Positions 54,363 through 64,000 of a stretch of 64,000 bases of DNA are shown here, piece after piece. Under the pieces are notes generated by a model. It did no database searches. It was not told the DNA's origin and saw only the letters and a program-made list of their open reading frames with translations. Positions within the stretch are counted from its first letter, which is position 1; each line of letters opens with the position of its first letter. The stretch is taken from the NCBI RefSeq assembly GCF_004102745.1, contig NZ_RLII01000011.1:36480-100479 (forward strand), written 5' to 3'. This stretch comes from Acetivibrio mesophilus (lineage in GTDB: Bacteria; Bacillota; Clostridia; Acetivibrionales; Acetivibrionaceae). A program made the position numbers and the translations under genes.

Positions 54363-54440
54363 TCGTGCTATAATTGCAATTAATAATGTAATATATAGGA
54401 CACAAAGATGTGGGCAAATTATCTATAGGAGGTTTGATAC

Positions 54441-55358
54441 ATGCCAATAAAAATACCTGATACTTTACCGGCAAAGGAAGTACTAAACAACGAGAATATA
54501 TTTGTGATGGACGAACAAAGGGCTCTACAGCAGGACGTCAGACCCCTTAGAATTGCAATATTGAATCTGATGCCTACAAAAATCACTACAGAGACCCAGC
54601 TTCTTCGTTTAATTGGGAATACGCCTATTCAGGTAGAGATTGAGCTTTTGCATCCAAAGACCCATGTATCAAAGAATACTCCGGAGGAACACCTCACGAA
54701 GTTTTATAAGACCTTTGATGAAGTGAAGGATGAAAAATTTGACGGGCTTATAATTACCGGTGCTCCCGTGGAGCAAATGGATTTTGAAGAGGTTAATTAC
54801 TGGGATGAGCTGAAAAAAATAATGGATTGGAGCCTTAGCAATGTGTATTCCACATTTCACATATGCTGGGGGGCTCAGGCGGCGTTATATTATCATTACG
54901 GTATAAAAAAATATCCTTTGCAGGATAAATTGTTCGGTATTTTTAAACATCGCATTTGCAAGCCCAACACAATGCTATTGAGAGGCTTTGATGAATGTTT
55001 TTATGCTCCCCATTCGAGGCATACAGAGGTAAGAAGAGAAGATATTGAAAAGGTAGGAGAGATTGATATTCTTTCAGACTCGCAAGAAGCGGGTGTTTAC
55101 ATTATGAAGACTGACGGCGGAAGGCAGGTTTTTGTGACCGGCCATTCCGAGTATGACCAATTTACCTTGAAAGAGGAGTATGACAGGGATGTGTCAAAGG
55201 GACTTGATATAAAGGTACCGAAGAACTACTTTCCGGACGATGACCCGAGTAAAGCGCCGATTGTCAAATGGAGAGGACATGCCAATCTCTTGTTTTCAAA
55301 CTGGCTGAACTATTATGTATACCAGGAGACACCGTTTGATTTAAATGAGATAAAATAA
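54441..55358 (+). CDS. metA: Homoserine O-acetyltransferase, MetA type
   Basis: 305 residues, MetA fold (class I amidotransferase-like). Catalytic Cys142 in [13 protein letters not shown], and the His of VTGHSEYD with Glu in LKEEYDRD. Residue 111 is Glu (TGAPVEQ); enzymes with Glu here use acetyl-CoA, those with Gly (TGAPLG in E. coli) use succinyl-CoA. The product O-acetylhomoserine matches the next enzyme, MetY, in this cluster. ATG after AGGAGG. Symbol metAA is used by some. No S-box or T-box is seen in the 78-base leader. Confidence 0.95.
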   Translation: MPIKIPDTLPAKEVLNNENIFVMDEQRALQQDVRPLRIAILNLMPTKITTETQLLRLIGNTPIQVEIELLHPKTHVSKNTPEEHLTKFYKTFDEVKDEKFDGLIITGAPVEQMDFEEVNYWDELKKIMDWSLSNVYSTFHICWGAQAALYYHYGIKKYPLQDKLFGIFKHRICKPNTMLLRGFDECFYAPHSRHTEVRREDIEKVGEIDILSDSQEAGVYIMKTDGGRQVFVTGHSEYDQFTLKEEYDRDVSKGLDIKVPKNYFPDDDPSKAPIVKWRGHANLLFSNWLNYYVYQETPFDLNEIK

Positions 55359-55404
55359 GATAGAGGGTAGGAGAGGTAACAGACAAATAATAGGAGTGAT
55401 CAGG

Positions 55405-55866
55405 TTGAAAATTTCTACAAAGGGCAGATATGGATTGGAGGCAATTGTTGACCTTGCAATTCATTCATCTGAGGGACGTGTAAATTTGAAAAGTATAGCC
55501 GAAAGATGTGAAATGTCTGAGGCATATATATTGCAGATTTTTTTAGTATTAAGGCGAGCAGGGATTGTTGATAGCATAAGGGGAGCTCAAGGGGGCTATG
55601 TTCTTTCCCGGGATCCTTCGCAAATAACAGTGGGAGATATTCTGACGGTATTGGAGGGGCCATTGGCGCCGGTACCCTGTATTGCAGAGAAATCTAAGCG
55701 TGCGAAGACCACTTGCAACAGGTTTGATAATTGTACGGCACGTAATTTCTGGGAGAGTGTAATGAATACCTTGAGCGAAGTGGCAAATTCCATTACCATC
55801 GAAGATTTGGTAAAGTGCTATAACAGTAGCTTTTCTCAAAGTATAGATTTGGAATATTATATTTAG
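55405..55866 (+). CDS. Rrf2 family regulator with three cysteines
   Basis: 153 residues. Winged helix: KISTKGRYGLEAIVDLAIHS, NLKSIAERCEMSEAYILQIF, and RGAQGGYVLSRDP. Cys92, Cys104 and Cys110 lie where IscR and NsrR place their cluster ligands, but with 11 and 5 residues between them instead of 5 and 5. It may therefore bind an Fe-S cluster with altered geometry, or use thiols to sense redox. TTG 55405 after AGGAG. Its neighbours are metA and a second Rrf2 gene 47 bases downstream, so sulfur-gene control is likely. Confidence 0.9.
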   Translation: MKISTKGRYGLEAIVDLAIHSSEGRVNLKSIAERCEMSEAYILQIFLVLRRAGIVDSIRGAQGGYVLSRDPSQITVGDILTVLEGPLAPVPCIAEKSKRAKTTCNRFDNCTARNFWESVMNTLSEVANSITIEDLVKCYNSSFSQSIDLEYYI

Positions 55867-55912
55867 CAGCAAATTGAAACCTATAGGTTTTGCAAGGGAA
55901 GAGGTGGATAAA

Positions 55913-56362
55913 TTGAAGTTCTCAACCAAAGGAAGATATGGACTTAGGGCAATGATTGATCTTGCGGTATATTCAAACGGCGAGTATGTTACATTGGCCA
56001 GTATTGCTGAAAGGCAGGGCATTTCTACAAATTATTTGGAGCAGGTGTTTTCTGCACTTAGAAAATCCGGGCTGGTTAAAAGTGCCAAGGGTGCCCAGGG
56101 AGGTTATGTATTGTCTGAAAGTCCGTCGGATATAAAGGTGGGAAGAATTTTAAGGGTTCTTGAGGGTCCTCTTTCGGTTACAGATGAAGACGATGAGAAT
56201 TTGGCTGGAAATGAGTCATGTATACGAAACTGTATCAGAATCAATGTTTGGGAAAAAATGAATAACAGTCTCAATGAGCTGGTGGATTCTGTGACCCTGG
56301 AAGATCTGGCTGAAGATTACAGGAAACGAAATGGCATTGACAATTCAATGTATTATATATAA
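55913..56362 (+). CDS. Rrf2 family regulator, CymR-like
   Basis: 149 residues, clearly a paralogue of the preceding gene: KFSTKGRYGLRAMIDLAVYS, IAERQGISTNYLEQVFSALRKSG, KGAQGGYVLSESP, RVLEGPL. Only two Cys (103 and 107, CIRNC) are present, so IscR-type cluster binding is not expected. In Bacillus the related CymR represses cysteine genes and is controlled by binding CysK; cysK lies in this cluster. TTG 55913 after GAGGTGG. A role as repressor of metY-larE-cysK is inferred. Confidence 0.9.
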   Translation: MKFSTKGRYGLRAMIDLAVYSNGEYVTLASIAERQGISTNYLEQVFSALRKSGLVKSAKGAQGGYVLSESPSDIKVGRILRVLEGPLSVTDEDDENLAGNESCIRNCIRINVWEKMNNSLNELVDSVTLEDLAEDYRKRNGIDNSMYYI

Positions 56363-56392
56363 TTTTTACACAAAACACGACAAAATCAATAA

Positions 56393-57715
<1,323 letters not shown>

Positions 57716-57720
57716 GGATT

Positions 57721-58536
57721 ATGGATGCTAAAGCTAAATTGGAAAGACTTAAAGCAAGATTAAAGGAAATGGAAAGTGTTATCGTCGCCTTTTCAGGAGG
57801 AGTGGACTCAACATTTCTTTTAAAGGTAGCTCATGAAGTTTTAGGAGATAAAGTGCTTGCTGTGACAGCAAAGTCGGCCTCGTTCCCAGAAAGAGAATTT
57901 CGGGAGGCGGAAAATTTTGCCGCCGAATACCAAATTCCCTTTAGGATTATAATATCAGAAGAGCTGGATTTGGAGGAATTTGCTCAGAACCCTCCAGACA
58001 GGTGCTATTTGTGCAAGAAGGAGCTGTTTAAGAAAATAAAGCAGCTTGCCAAGGAAGAAGGATATAAATTCATAGTCGAGGGTTCAAATCATGATGACCT
58101 CGGGGATTATCGTCCGGGACTTAAGGCGATAGAAGAGCTCGAAATAGCAAGTCCCCTGCGAGAAGCCGGGCTGACCAAGGATGAAATCCGGCTGCTGTCA
58201 AAGGAAATGGGCCTTAAAACCTGGCATAAACCTTCTTTTGCCTGTTTATCCTCAAGGTTTCCCTACGGAGAGAGAATAACAGAGGAAAAGCTCCAAAGGG
58301 TGGATAAAGCAGAGCAGTTTCTGATCGATCTGGGATTTGGGCAGGTTCGGGTAAGGCATCATGGCAGTCTCGCAAGAATTGAAGTTAAGGATGAGGACTT
58401 CGACAGGTTTATGGATAAGCAAATCAGAAATTCAGTATATTTGAGATTTAAGGAACTGGGTTTTATACATGTTTCCCTTGATCTTATGGGCTACAGAACC
58501 GGCAGTATGAATGAAGAATTAGCAAATAAGGATTGA
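57721..58536 (+). CDS. larE: LarE-type ATP-dependent sulfur transferase
   Basis: 271 residues. PP-loop ATPase motif AFSGGVDSTFLLKVA, then RCYLCKKELF (Cys95, Cys98), SNHDDLGDYRPG, and the sulfur-donor Cys175 in HKPSFACLSSRFPYG. In Lactobacillus LarE the equivalent Cys gives up its sulfur to make the nickel-pincer cofactor of lactate racemase. Some homologues with three Cys hold a [4Fe-4S] cluster and can act catalytically; this protein has that set. No larA, larB or larC is in the window. It lies between metY and cysK. Confidence 0.92.
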   Translation: MDAKAKLERLKARLKEMESVIVAFSGGVDSTFLLKVAHEVLGDKVLAVTAKSASFPEREFREAENFAAEYQIPFRIIISEELDLEEFAQNPPDRCYLCKKELFKKIKQLAKEEGYKFIVEGSNHDDLGDYRPGLKAIEELEIASPLREAGLTKDEIRLLSKEMGLKTWHKPSFACLSSRFPYGERITEEKLQRVDKAEQFLIDLGFGQVRVRHHGSLARIEVKDEDFDRFMDKQIRNSVYLRFKELGFIHVSLDLMGYRTGSMNEELANKD

Positions 58537-58615
58537 CAAATATGTGCAAAAGTAATAAAATAAAAGCAATAAAACATATATGAATGGTTAGGATTAATAA
58601 TCTGGAGGTGACGAA

Positions 58616-59551
58616 ATGTCCAAAATAGCTAAGAATCTTACAGACCTTATTGGAAATACCCCTCTTTTGGAGTTGTCCAATTATAACAAAGAGAATAATT
58701 TGGAAGCTGTATTGATAGCAAAACTGGAATACTTCAATCCTGCATCCAGTGTAAAGGACAGGATTGGTTATGCAATGATAAAGGATGCAGAAGAAAAAGG
58801 CCTGATAAACAAAGACACTGTTATCATTGAGCCGACAAGCGGAAATACAGGTGTTGCTCTGGCCTTTGTTGCGGCTGCTAGAGGATATAGAATTATACTT
58901 ACAATGCCTGATACTATGAGCATTGAAAGAAGAAATCTTTTGAAAGCCTTGGGAGCTGAGCTGGTGCTTACACCGGGAGCGGACGGAATGGGAGGAGCTA
59001 TTAAAAAGGCTGAGGAATTGGCTTCTGAGATACCTAATTCCTTTATACCTCAACAGTTCGTGAATCGTTCAAATCCTGAGATGCACAAAAAGACAACGGC
59101 CGAGGAAATTTGGAGAGACACTGACGGCAAGGTGGATATATTTGTTGCAGGAGTCGGTACAGGGGGAACAATTTCCGGGGTTGGTGAAGTTCTGAAGCAG
59201 CGTAATCCGGAAGTAAAGATTGTTGCCGTGGAGCCTTTTGATTCGCCGGTTTTATCCGGAGGAAGCAAAGGTCCTCATAAAATACAAGGAATAGGGGCAG
59301 GTTTTGTACCGGATAATTTCAACCGGGAAGTTGTCGATGAAATTTATAAGGTTAAAAATGAAGAGGCCTTTGATACATCGCGCAAGCTCGCAAGAACAGA
59401 GGGCCTATTAGTGGGAATATCCTCAGGGGCGGCGGCTTTTGCTGCGACGCAGATTGCAAAAAGACCTGAAAATAAAGGAAAGGTCATTGTTGCTTTGCTT
59501 CCCGATACAGGAGAAAGATATTTGTCTACCTCATTATTTCAGGATGCTTAA
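58616..59551 (+). CDS. cysK: Cysteine synthase A
   Basis: 311 residues, fold type II PLP enzyme joining sulfide with O-acetylserine. Schiff-base Lys47 in [17 protein letters not shown]/substrate loop [12 protein letters not shown], phosphate loop [11 protein letters not shown] and C-terminal [14 protein letters not shown] after TGGAGGTG. It closes the sulfur cluster, 80 bases behind larE, and in Bacillus its homologue is the co-repressor of CymR. Confidence 0.96.
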   Translation: MSKIAKNLTDLIGNTPLLELSNYNKENNLEAVLIAKLEYFNPASSVKDRIGYAMIKDAEEKGLINKDTVIIEPTSGNTGVALAFVAAARGYRIILTMPDTMSIERRNLLKALGAELVLTPGADGMGGAIKKAEELASEIPNSFIPQQFVNRSNPEMHKKTTAEEIWRDTDGKVDIFVAGVGTGGTISGVGEVLKQRNPEVKIVAVEPFDSPVLSGGSKGPHKIQGIGAGFVPDNFNREVVDEIYKVKNEEAFDTSRKLARTEGLLVGISSGAAAFAATQIAKRPENKGKVIVALLPDTGERYLSTSLFQDA

Positions 59552-59595
59552 CAGTTTTCAATAAATTTACCCTTCCTATGTTTTGTGCAAAAGTT

Positions 59596-59630
59596 AAAAG
59601 CGATGGAGAGTGATACTCCACCGCTTTTAC
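59596..59630 (+). terminator. Bidirectional terminator between cysK and hydE
   Basis: AAAAGCG-AT-GGAG pairs with CTCC-AC-CGCTTTT. A and T runs on both sides suit the two convergent genes. Confidence 0.85.
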
Positions 59631-59654
59631 TATGCTATTAGCTCAACTTTATTA

Positions 59655-60695
59655 TTATCTCATTTTGCAGTCGCCTCTTGAAACAACCAATTTGTATCCG
59701 ATACTTTCAACACGGCGGTTTAGGCACATTCTGCATTCTGCGGCCTCATCCCCGGTACAGATCTTATTGTCATATAAAAGATACTTGTTTCTGACATCCG
59801 TTGGTGAAAGGTTTGGCATTACCACATTTGCGCCGGCAAGAATACCCAACTCCCTGCCTTTAGGGTGGATTGTACCAAGAGCAGTGGTAGCCGGAAGCAG
59901 AACAAAGGGCAACATAAGGCGTATGATGCCTAGAAGAAATAATGTCAGCTCCAATGTACCGGCAGTCTTATCGGCAAAGGGTGTATCTTTGTGAGGAATA
60001 AATGGACCTATTCCTACCATATGAGGCTGTAATTCTTTTATAAACAGCAAATCTTCAACCAGACATTCTGTGGTCTGAAACGGTGAACCAACCATAAACC
60101 CGCAGCCTACCTGATAGCCTATTTCTTTGAGATTGTAAAGGCATTGTTTCCTGGTCTCAAGGGACAGAATCGACGGATGAAGTTTTGAATAATGGTCGGC
60201 ATTCGCTGTTTCATGACGAAGAAGATATCTGTCGGCTCCTGCCTCGTAAAGCATTTTATAGCTTTCATAGCTTTTTTCACCCAGAGAGAGTGTAACCGCA
60301 CAATCAGGATATTTTGACTTAATACTGCTCACGATATCCGCCATAATTTCGTCGGTATAATAACCGTCCTCTCCTCCTTGAAGCACGAAGGTGCGAAAGC
60401 CCAGTTCATACCCCACGGCACAGCAGTCAAGTATCTGATCCTTTGTAAGACGGTATCTGTCAGCATTGCAATTGCTTTTCCTTATTCCGCAGTAATAGCA
60501 GTCGTTTCTGCAGTAATTTGTAAATTCAATAAGGCCACGCATATAAACGTCATGTCCGTAATGAAGGATACGCACCTGCCTTGCTTTTTCGAACAGATAC
60601 TCGGCTAATTCCTCATTTCTGTGTTCAATAAGCCGGTGCAGTTCGTCATAGGACAAATTATGTTCAGTTGCGAGTTTGTCAATTATTTTTATCAT
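59655..60695 (-). CDS. hydE: [FeFe]-hydrogenase maturase HydE
   Basis: 346 residues, radical-SAM enzyme that helps build the diiron subcluster of the H-cluster. Radical-SAM motif CRNDCYYCGIR (Cys62, 66, 69), GGEDGYYTDE, LSLGEKSYESY, and the second, non-essential cluster's Cys set near the C-terminus (KICTGDEAAECRMC). It also resembles biotin synthase, but the GGEDGYY and LSLGE motifs are HydE features. hydF and hydG are not in the window. Start ATG 60695. Confidence 0.93.
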   Translation of the reverse strand: MIKIIDKLATEHNLSYDELHRLIEHRNEELAEYLFEKARQVRILHYGHDVYMRGLIEFTNYCRNDCYYCGIRKSNCNADRYRLTKDQILDCCAVGYELGFRTFVLQGGEDGYYTDEIMADIVSSIKSKYPDCAVTLSLGEKSYESYKMLYEAGADRYLLRHETANADHYSKLHPSILSLETRKQCLYNLKEIGYQVGCGFMVGSPFQTTECLVEDLLFIKELQPHMVGIGPFIPHKDTPFADKTAGTLELTLFLLGIIRLMLPFVLLPATTALGTIHPKGRELGILAGANVVMPNLSPTDVRNKYLLYDNKICTGDEAAECRMCLNRRVESIGYKLVVSRGDCKMR

Positions 60696-60814
60696 AAGCC
60701 ATCACCATATCTATATTAGAAATTATGTTCGCTAATTAAATGATATCATATTGTTAATAATTTATCAATTAGAGGATGGATTGAATCAAAATATTTACTA
60801 AATATAAAAAAAAT

Positions 60815-60843
60815 AAGACAAACAGTTCAAAATAAGTTATAAT
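60815..60843 (+). promoter_or_regulatory. Promoter of the xylanase gene
   Basis: AAGACA (60815-60820), 17 bases, TATAAT (60838-60843). The -35 is weak, so an activator or other sigma factor may take part. Confidence 0.5.
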
Positions 60844-60911
60844 TTATTATAGAGAAGAAATTCCAACTTGATTATATAACTTTAAAGAGTAATTCTAGGC
60901 TAAGTTTTTTG

Positions 60912-60933
60912 CCAAGCTTTGTACAAAGCTTGG
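60912..60933 (+). other. 22-bp perfect palindrome in the xylanase leader
   Basis: CCAAGCTTTG, TA, then its exact complement CAAAGCTTGG, 38 bases before the start codon. It could be an operator or a 5' stem in the mRNA; there is no T run. Confidence 0.75.
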
Positions 60934-60970
60934 ATATATAAATAATTTTAAATAATTTGGGAGGTAGAGT

Positions 60971-62854
60971 ATGTTGAAGAAAAAGTTGATTACTCTTTTG
61001 ACAGTCTTTGCGATATTGGCTGTCAGTGTCTGCGGAAGTTTTTTGACATTACCCAAAGTATCCGCAGCTAACCTGATTTACGATGATTTTGAATCAGGCC
61101 TGAACGGATGGGGACCGAGGGGGCCGGAAACTGTTGAACTTACAACAGAGGAAGCTTACTCAGGAAAAAGCAGTTTGAAGGTTAGCGACCGTACCGAAAC
61201 TTGGAATGGTCCGATGGTTGACATATCCGATGTTTTATCATTGGGTGAAAGTTATAAGTTGAGTGTATACTTAAAATATGTGGGCAACTCATATTCAAAC
61301 GAACAAAGATTCAGTTTGCAACTTCAATATAACGACGGAGTTGGGGACGTATACCAAAATATAAAAACGGCTACCGTTTATAAAGGAGCATGGACTTTAT
61401 TGGAGGGAGAGCTTGCAGTTCCACCACATGCCCAGGACGTAAAAATATATGTGGAAACTGAATACAAAACTTCCCCAAATCCCCAAGATTTAATGGATTT
61501 TTATATCGATGATTTTAAAGCAACACCTGTAAATATGCCTGAAATTGAGAAAGATATCCCAAGCTTAAAGGATGTCTTTGCCGGTTACTTTAAAGTAGGT
61601 GGGGCTACAACTGTGTCTGAATTGGCACCGAAGCCTGCAAGAGATCTGATACTTAAGCATTATAACAGCTTGACCTTTGGAAATGAATTAAAACCGGACA
61701 GTGTGCTTGACTACGATGCTACAATTGCTTATATGGAAGAAAATGGAGGAGATGAGGTTAATCCTCAGATAACTTTAAGAGCAGCGAGACCACTGCTGGA
61801 GTTTGCAAAAGAAAATAAGATTCCTGTAAGAGGACATACCCTTGTATGGCATAGCCAGACACCGGACTGGTTCTTCAGGGAAAATTACTCAAAAAATGAA
61901 AATGATCCTTGGGCGTCCAAAGAAGTCATGTTACAAAGATTGGAAAACTACATAAAGAACGTAATGGAAGCTTTGGAGACTGAATATCCCACTGTTGAGT
62001 TTTATGCATGGGATGTTGTAAATGAAGCTGTTGATCCTAATACTTCAACCGGTATGAGAAACCCTGGTTCGAATAACAGGACGCCGGGAAATTCCTTATG
62101 GATGCAAACAGTTGGAAGAGATTTTATTGTTAAATCCTTTGAATATGCAAGAAAATATGCTCCTTCCGGTTGTAAACTCTTCTACAATGACTATAATGAG
62201 TATGAAGACAGAAAATGCGATTTTATTATTGAAATTCTCACCGAACTTAAAGAGAAAGGTTTGGTAGACGGTATGGGTATGCAATCCCACTGGGTTATGG
62301 ATTACCCAAGTATTAGTATGTTTGAAAAATCCATCAAAAGATATGCTGCATTGGGATTGGAAATTCAACTTACCGAATTGGATATTAAGAACCCGGATAA
62401 TAATCCATCGGCCTTAGAGCGCCAAGCTACTCGTTATCAACAACTTGTAACTAAACTCATCGATTTGAAAAAAGAAGGAGCAAACATTACAGCGTTGGTA
62501 TTCTGGGGAGTAACAGATTCCACAAGCTGGCTTGGAGGATATCCGTTGTTATTTGATGGACAATACAAGGCAAAGCCTGCTTTTTATTCAATCGTTAATA
62601 ATGTTCCGCAGCTTCCGACACCAACACCAGTAAAAGTTAAGTATGGTGATGTGAATGAGGATGGTGTTGTGAGTTCCACTGACTTCACTTATTTAAAAAG
62701 ATACGTTTTGAAAATATTATCTGATTTTCCGACACCGAACGGAAAAATAGCAGCAGATGTTAATGGGGATGGTAATATAAACTCAACAGATGTGACAATA
62801 ATGAAAAGATACCTTCTAAAGGTTATTGACGTTTTCCCGGTAGAGAATAAGTAG
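60971..62854 (+). CDS. xynC: Cellulosomal xylanase: CBM22-GH10-dockerin
   Basis: 627 residues. Signal peptide (1-32), CBM22 xylan-binding domain (about 35-185, DDFESGLNGWGPRGP), GH10 catalytic domain (about 195-540) with GHTLVWHSQTPDWF, acid/base Glu352 (WDVVNEAVD) and nucleophile Glu469 (LTELDIKN). A short PTPTPV linker leads to a type I dockerin (about 557-622) with DVNEDGVVSSTD and DVNGDGNINSTD. It cleaves beta-1,4-xylan on the cell-bound cellulosome. Architecture and length match XynC of A. thermocellus, hence the symbol. ATG after GGGAGG. Confidence 0.93.
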   Translation: MLKKKLITLLTVFAILAVSVCGSFLTLPKVSAANLIYDDFESGLNGWGPRGPETVELTTEEAYSGKSSLKVSDRTETWNGPMVDISDVLSLGESYKLSVYLKYVGNSYSNEQRFSLQLQYNDGVGDVYQNIKTATVYKGAWTLLEGELAVPPHAQDVKIYVETEYKTSPNPQDLMDFYIDDFKATPVNMPEIEKDIPSLKDVFAGYFKVGGATTVSELAPKPARDLILKHYNSLTFGNELKPDSVLDYDATIAYMEENGGDEVNPQITLRAARPLLEFAKENKIPVRGHTLVWHSQTPDWFFRENYSKNENDPWASKEVMLQRLENYIKNVMEALETEYPTVEFYAWDVVNEAVDPNTSTGMRNPGSNNRTPGNSLWMQTVGRDFIVKSFEYARKYAPSGCKLFYNDYNEYEDRKCDFIIEILTELKEKGLVDGMGMQSHWVMDYPSISMFEKSIKRYAALGLEIQLTELDIKNPDNNPSALERQATRYQQLVTKLIDLKKEGANITALVFWGVTDSTSWLGGYPLLFDGQYKAKPAFYSIVNNVPQLPTPTPVKVKYGDVNEDGVVSSTDFTYLKRYVLKILSDFPTPNGKIAADVNGDGNINSTDVTIMKRYLLKVIDVFPVENK

Positions 62855-63133
62855 TTTTTACTGGAGAACATTGGGCTACAGAAAATTTAATGATATTCAA
62901 GAAAGCTCTGGGACTTTAGGGTTCTGGAGCTTTCAACAATTAAAATGAATTATTACTTCTTTTATTAAAGGAGTTTTTCATTACAGAACGCGACATAAAC
63001 TGTTATAACTTGACTGTTTTGGTTCTTGGTAGTAAACTAATGATATATAAAATATAGATAATGTGCCGGCACGGTTTTTCGCTAAAGTCAGGCACTTTGG
63101 TTAATTATATAATTTATAGGGGGAATATGAGTT

Positions 63134-63643
63134 ATGAGGGTTGAGGTGTATAACAGGATTCAGGGCTATTTGGACGGATTGACCAATATCATAAGTTTCT
63201 ATGGGGTTCTCTACTCACATACATACAAGTTTATTGAGTACGATAACGTAAATAATATAGATGAATGTGCAGAGAGGTTTTTCAAAGAAAGCCCCATCAA
63301 TAAACATGGCACAAGCGTTGTGGGAATGAGAGAATTGGATGATTGGAAAAGCGAATTGTTTGAGTCATGCAGTGACTGGTTTTTCAGTATATTCAGCATG
63401 CGCAATTTTGAGGTGTCTATCCAGGAGGAAGATGGCAACACAATGCCGGCCCAAAAACACAGAGAGAGCAATGGTGTTTTTAACGGATTACTGAAGTTAT
63501 TGGAAGAGTTTTTTGGAGATGAAGATTTGAAGGTATACAAGTTAATGACTGAACCTGCATGGATTGATGAATTTGCTTGGGAGCAGTTTTTCTTTCAGTG
63601 CGGCAATAAAGTCTATGTGTTGAGTTTTTACCAGCAGGGATAA
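63134..63643 (+). CDS. Hypothetical protein
   Basis: 169 residues, acidic, rich in Phe, Trp and Tyr, without signal peptide or membrane helix. It looks like a complete small globular protein (opening RVEVYNRIQGYLDGL, ending QCGNKVYVLSFYQQG). I do not recognise the family. The ATG at 63134 lies about 11 bases from GGGGG; an ATG at 63127 in another frame is closed after five codons. A plausible promoter region and a terminator make it a single gene. Confidence 0.75.
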   Translation: MRVEVYNRIQGYLDGLTNIISFYGVLYSHTYKFIEYDNVNNIDECAERFFKESPINKHGTSVVGMRELDDWKSELFESCSDWFFSIFSMRNFEVSIQEEDGNTMPAQKHRESNGVFNGLLKLLEEFFGDEDLKVYKLMTEPAWIDEFAWEQFFFQCGNKVYVLSFYQQG

Positions 63644-63666
63644 ACTTTAAGTAATTTTGATTATAG

Positions 63667-63708
63667 TCCTCAAGAGCTTGATTTAAAGGCTTTTGGGGAT
63701 TTTGTTTA
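63667..63708 (+). terminator. Terminator after the unknown gene
   Basis: TCCTCAAGAGCTT (63667-63679) pairs, with some G-T pairs, with AGGCTTTTGGGGA (63687-63699), then TTTTGTTT. Confidence 0.75.
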
Positions 63709-64000
63709 TATTGGAATAAAACTGTAATGAACCATATTTGCCTCTAGCTTAAGCGTGCATTAAATCAGGAGGTATTTATCAATCATTACAATGATCCAGT
63801 AAAAGCCGATGAAGTAAAAGAATTGTAGCGGAAGTATTTAAGTTTTACGCTGTTTGAAGATAACCTTTTGGTGTTTTTATAAAAATTATATTGGCATATT
63901 TGCTATTTTATACTATAATGTTTATTACTAAGTTTTGATTTTATGCGAAAATTGTCAGTACATGCATAAAAATAGTGATTCTGCAAAGTTTCGGTGTGAT
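63709..64000 (+). other. Right-edge intergenic region with a promoter
   Basis: No gene seen. AGGAGG near 63767 is followed by a short frame only. TTGGCA (63891-63896), 17 bases, TATAAT (63914-63919) is a near-consensus promoter for a gene beyond the edge. Confidence 0.6.

Noticed and set aside
54363..54440. SAM (S-box) riboswitch or T-box before metA, and the same before metY and cysK
   Set aside because: The leaders are short (78, 60 and 79 bases) and contain none of the conserved core sequences.

Overview
The window comes from a low-GC, spore-forming anaerobic Firmicute that builds a cellulosome. Two proteins carry type I dockerins, one of them a secreted CBM22-GH10-dockerin xylanase. There are also SLH-domain surface proteins, SpoIIR, an alpha/beta small acid-soluble spore protein with a sigma-G-like promoter, and HydE, the [FeFe]-hydrogenase maturase. 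The closest fit is Acetivibrio (Clostridium) thermocellus or a relative; the species is an inference, not something the sequence proves.

Layout. 1-2918: end of pyrG, a PadR/HAAS pair behind a large operator, and spoIIR. 3167-8309: an MgtC-like protein, an Orn/Lys/Arg decarboxylase and a Ca2+-type P-ATPase. 8310-9479: a gene-free 1.2 kb with a candidate structured RNA. 9480-12937: a two-component system and a TPR lipoprotein. 13042-20877: surface and envelope proteins (an inactive-looking rhomboid, a stalk-domain lipoprotein, a 1291-residue SLH protein, a VanY-type peptidase). 20878-25043: an accessory pocket with gene fragments and a dockerin/leucine-rich-repeat protein whose signal peptide is reached only through a frameshift. 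25183-35526 (minus strand): an arginine cluster in the order argC-argB-(PilZ)-argD-carA-carB-argF-(GNAT), with ArgR-like boxes over two promoters. 35900-42693: a sugar-ABC ATPase, a CdaR regulator, and ftsE-ftsX-M23 peptidase-S41 protease. 42811-46560: small housekeeping genes and five tRNAs. 47157-54362: a permease-like protein behind a CIRCE element, then a copper operon (DUF2318, HMA-SafE-cupredoxin fusion, CopA, response regulator, histidine kinase). 54441-59551: a sulfur amino acid cluster (metA, two Rrf2 regulators, metY, larE, cysK). 59655-64000: hydE, the xylanase and an unknown gene.

The observations I rate highest are these. The arginine-cluster CarA has lost the glutaminase Cys and Glu (Gly247, Lys332), which predicts an ammonia-dependent carbamoyl-phosphate synthetase. 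A two-component system sits between two copies of the same 11-bp-phased direct repeat, one at the promoter of an approximately 730-nt structured non-coding transcript. A perfect A-AAA-AAG slippery heptamer lies exactly where the dockerin/LRR gene must shift frame to make its signal peptide. A CIRCE heat-shock operator stands in front of a membrane protein rather than a chaperone gene. A 1291-residue SLH protein appears to have two CBM6-like domains inserted into a malectin-like domain.

All calls were made by reading the sequence; no database search was run.
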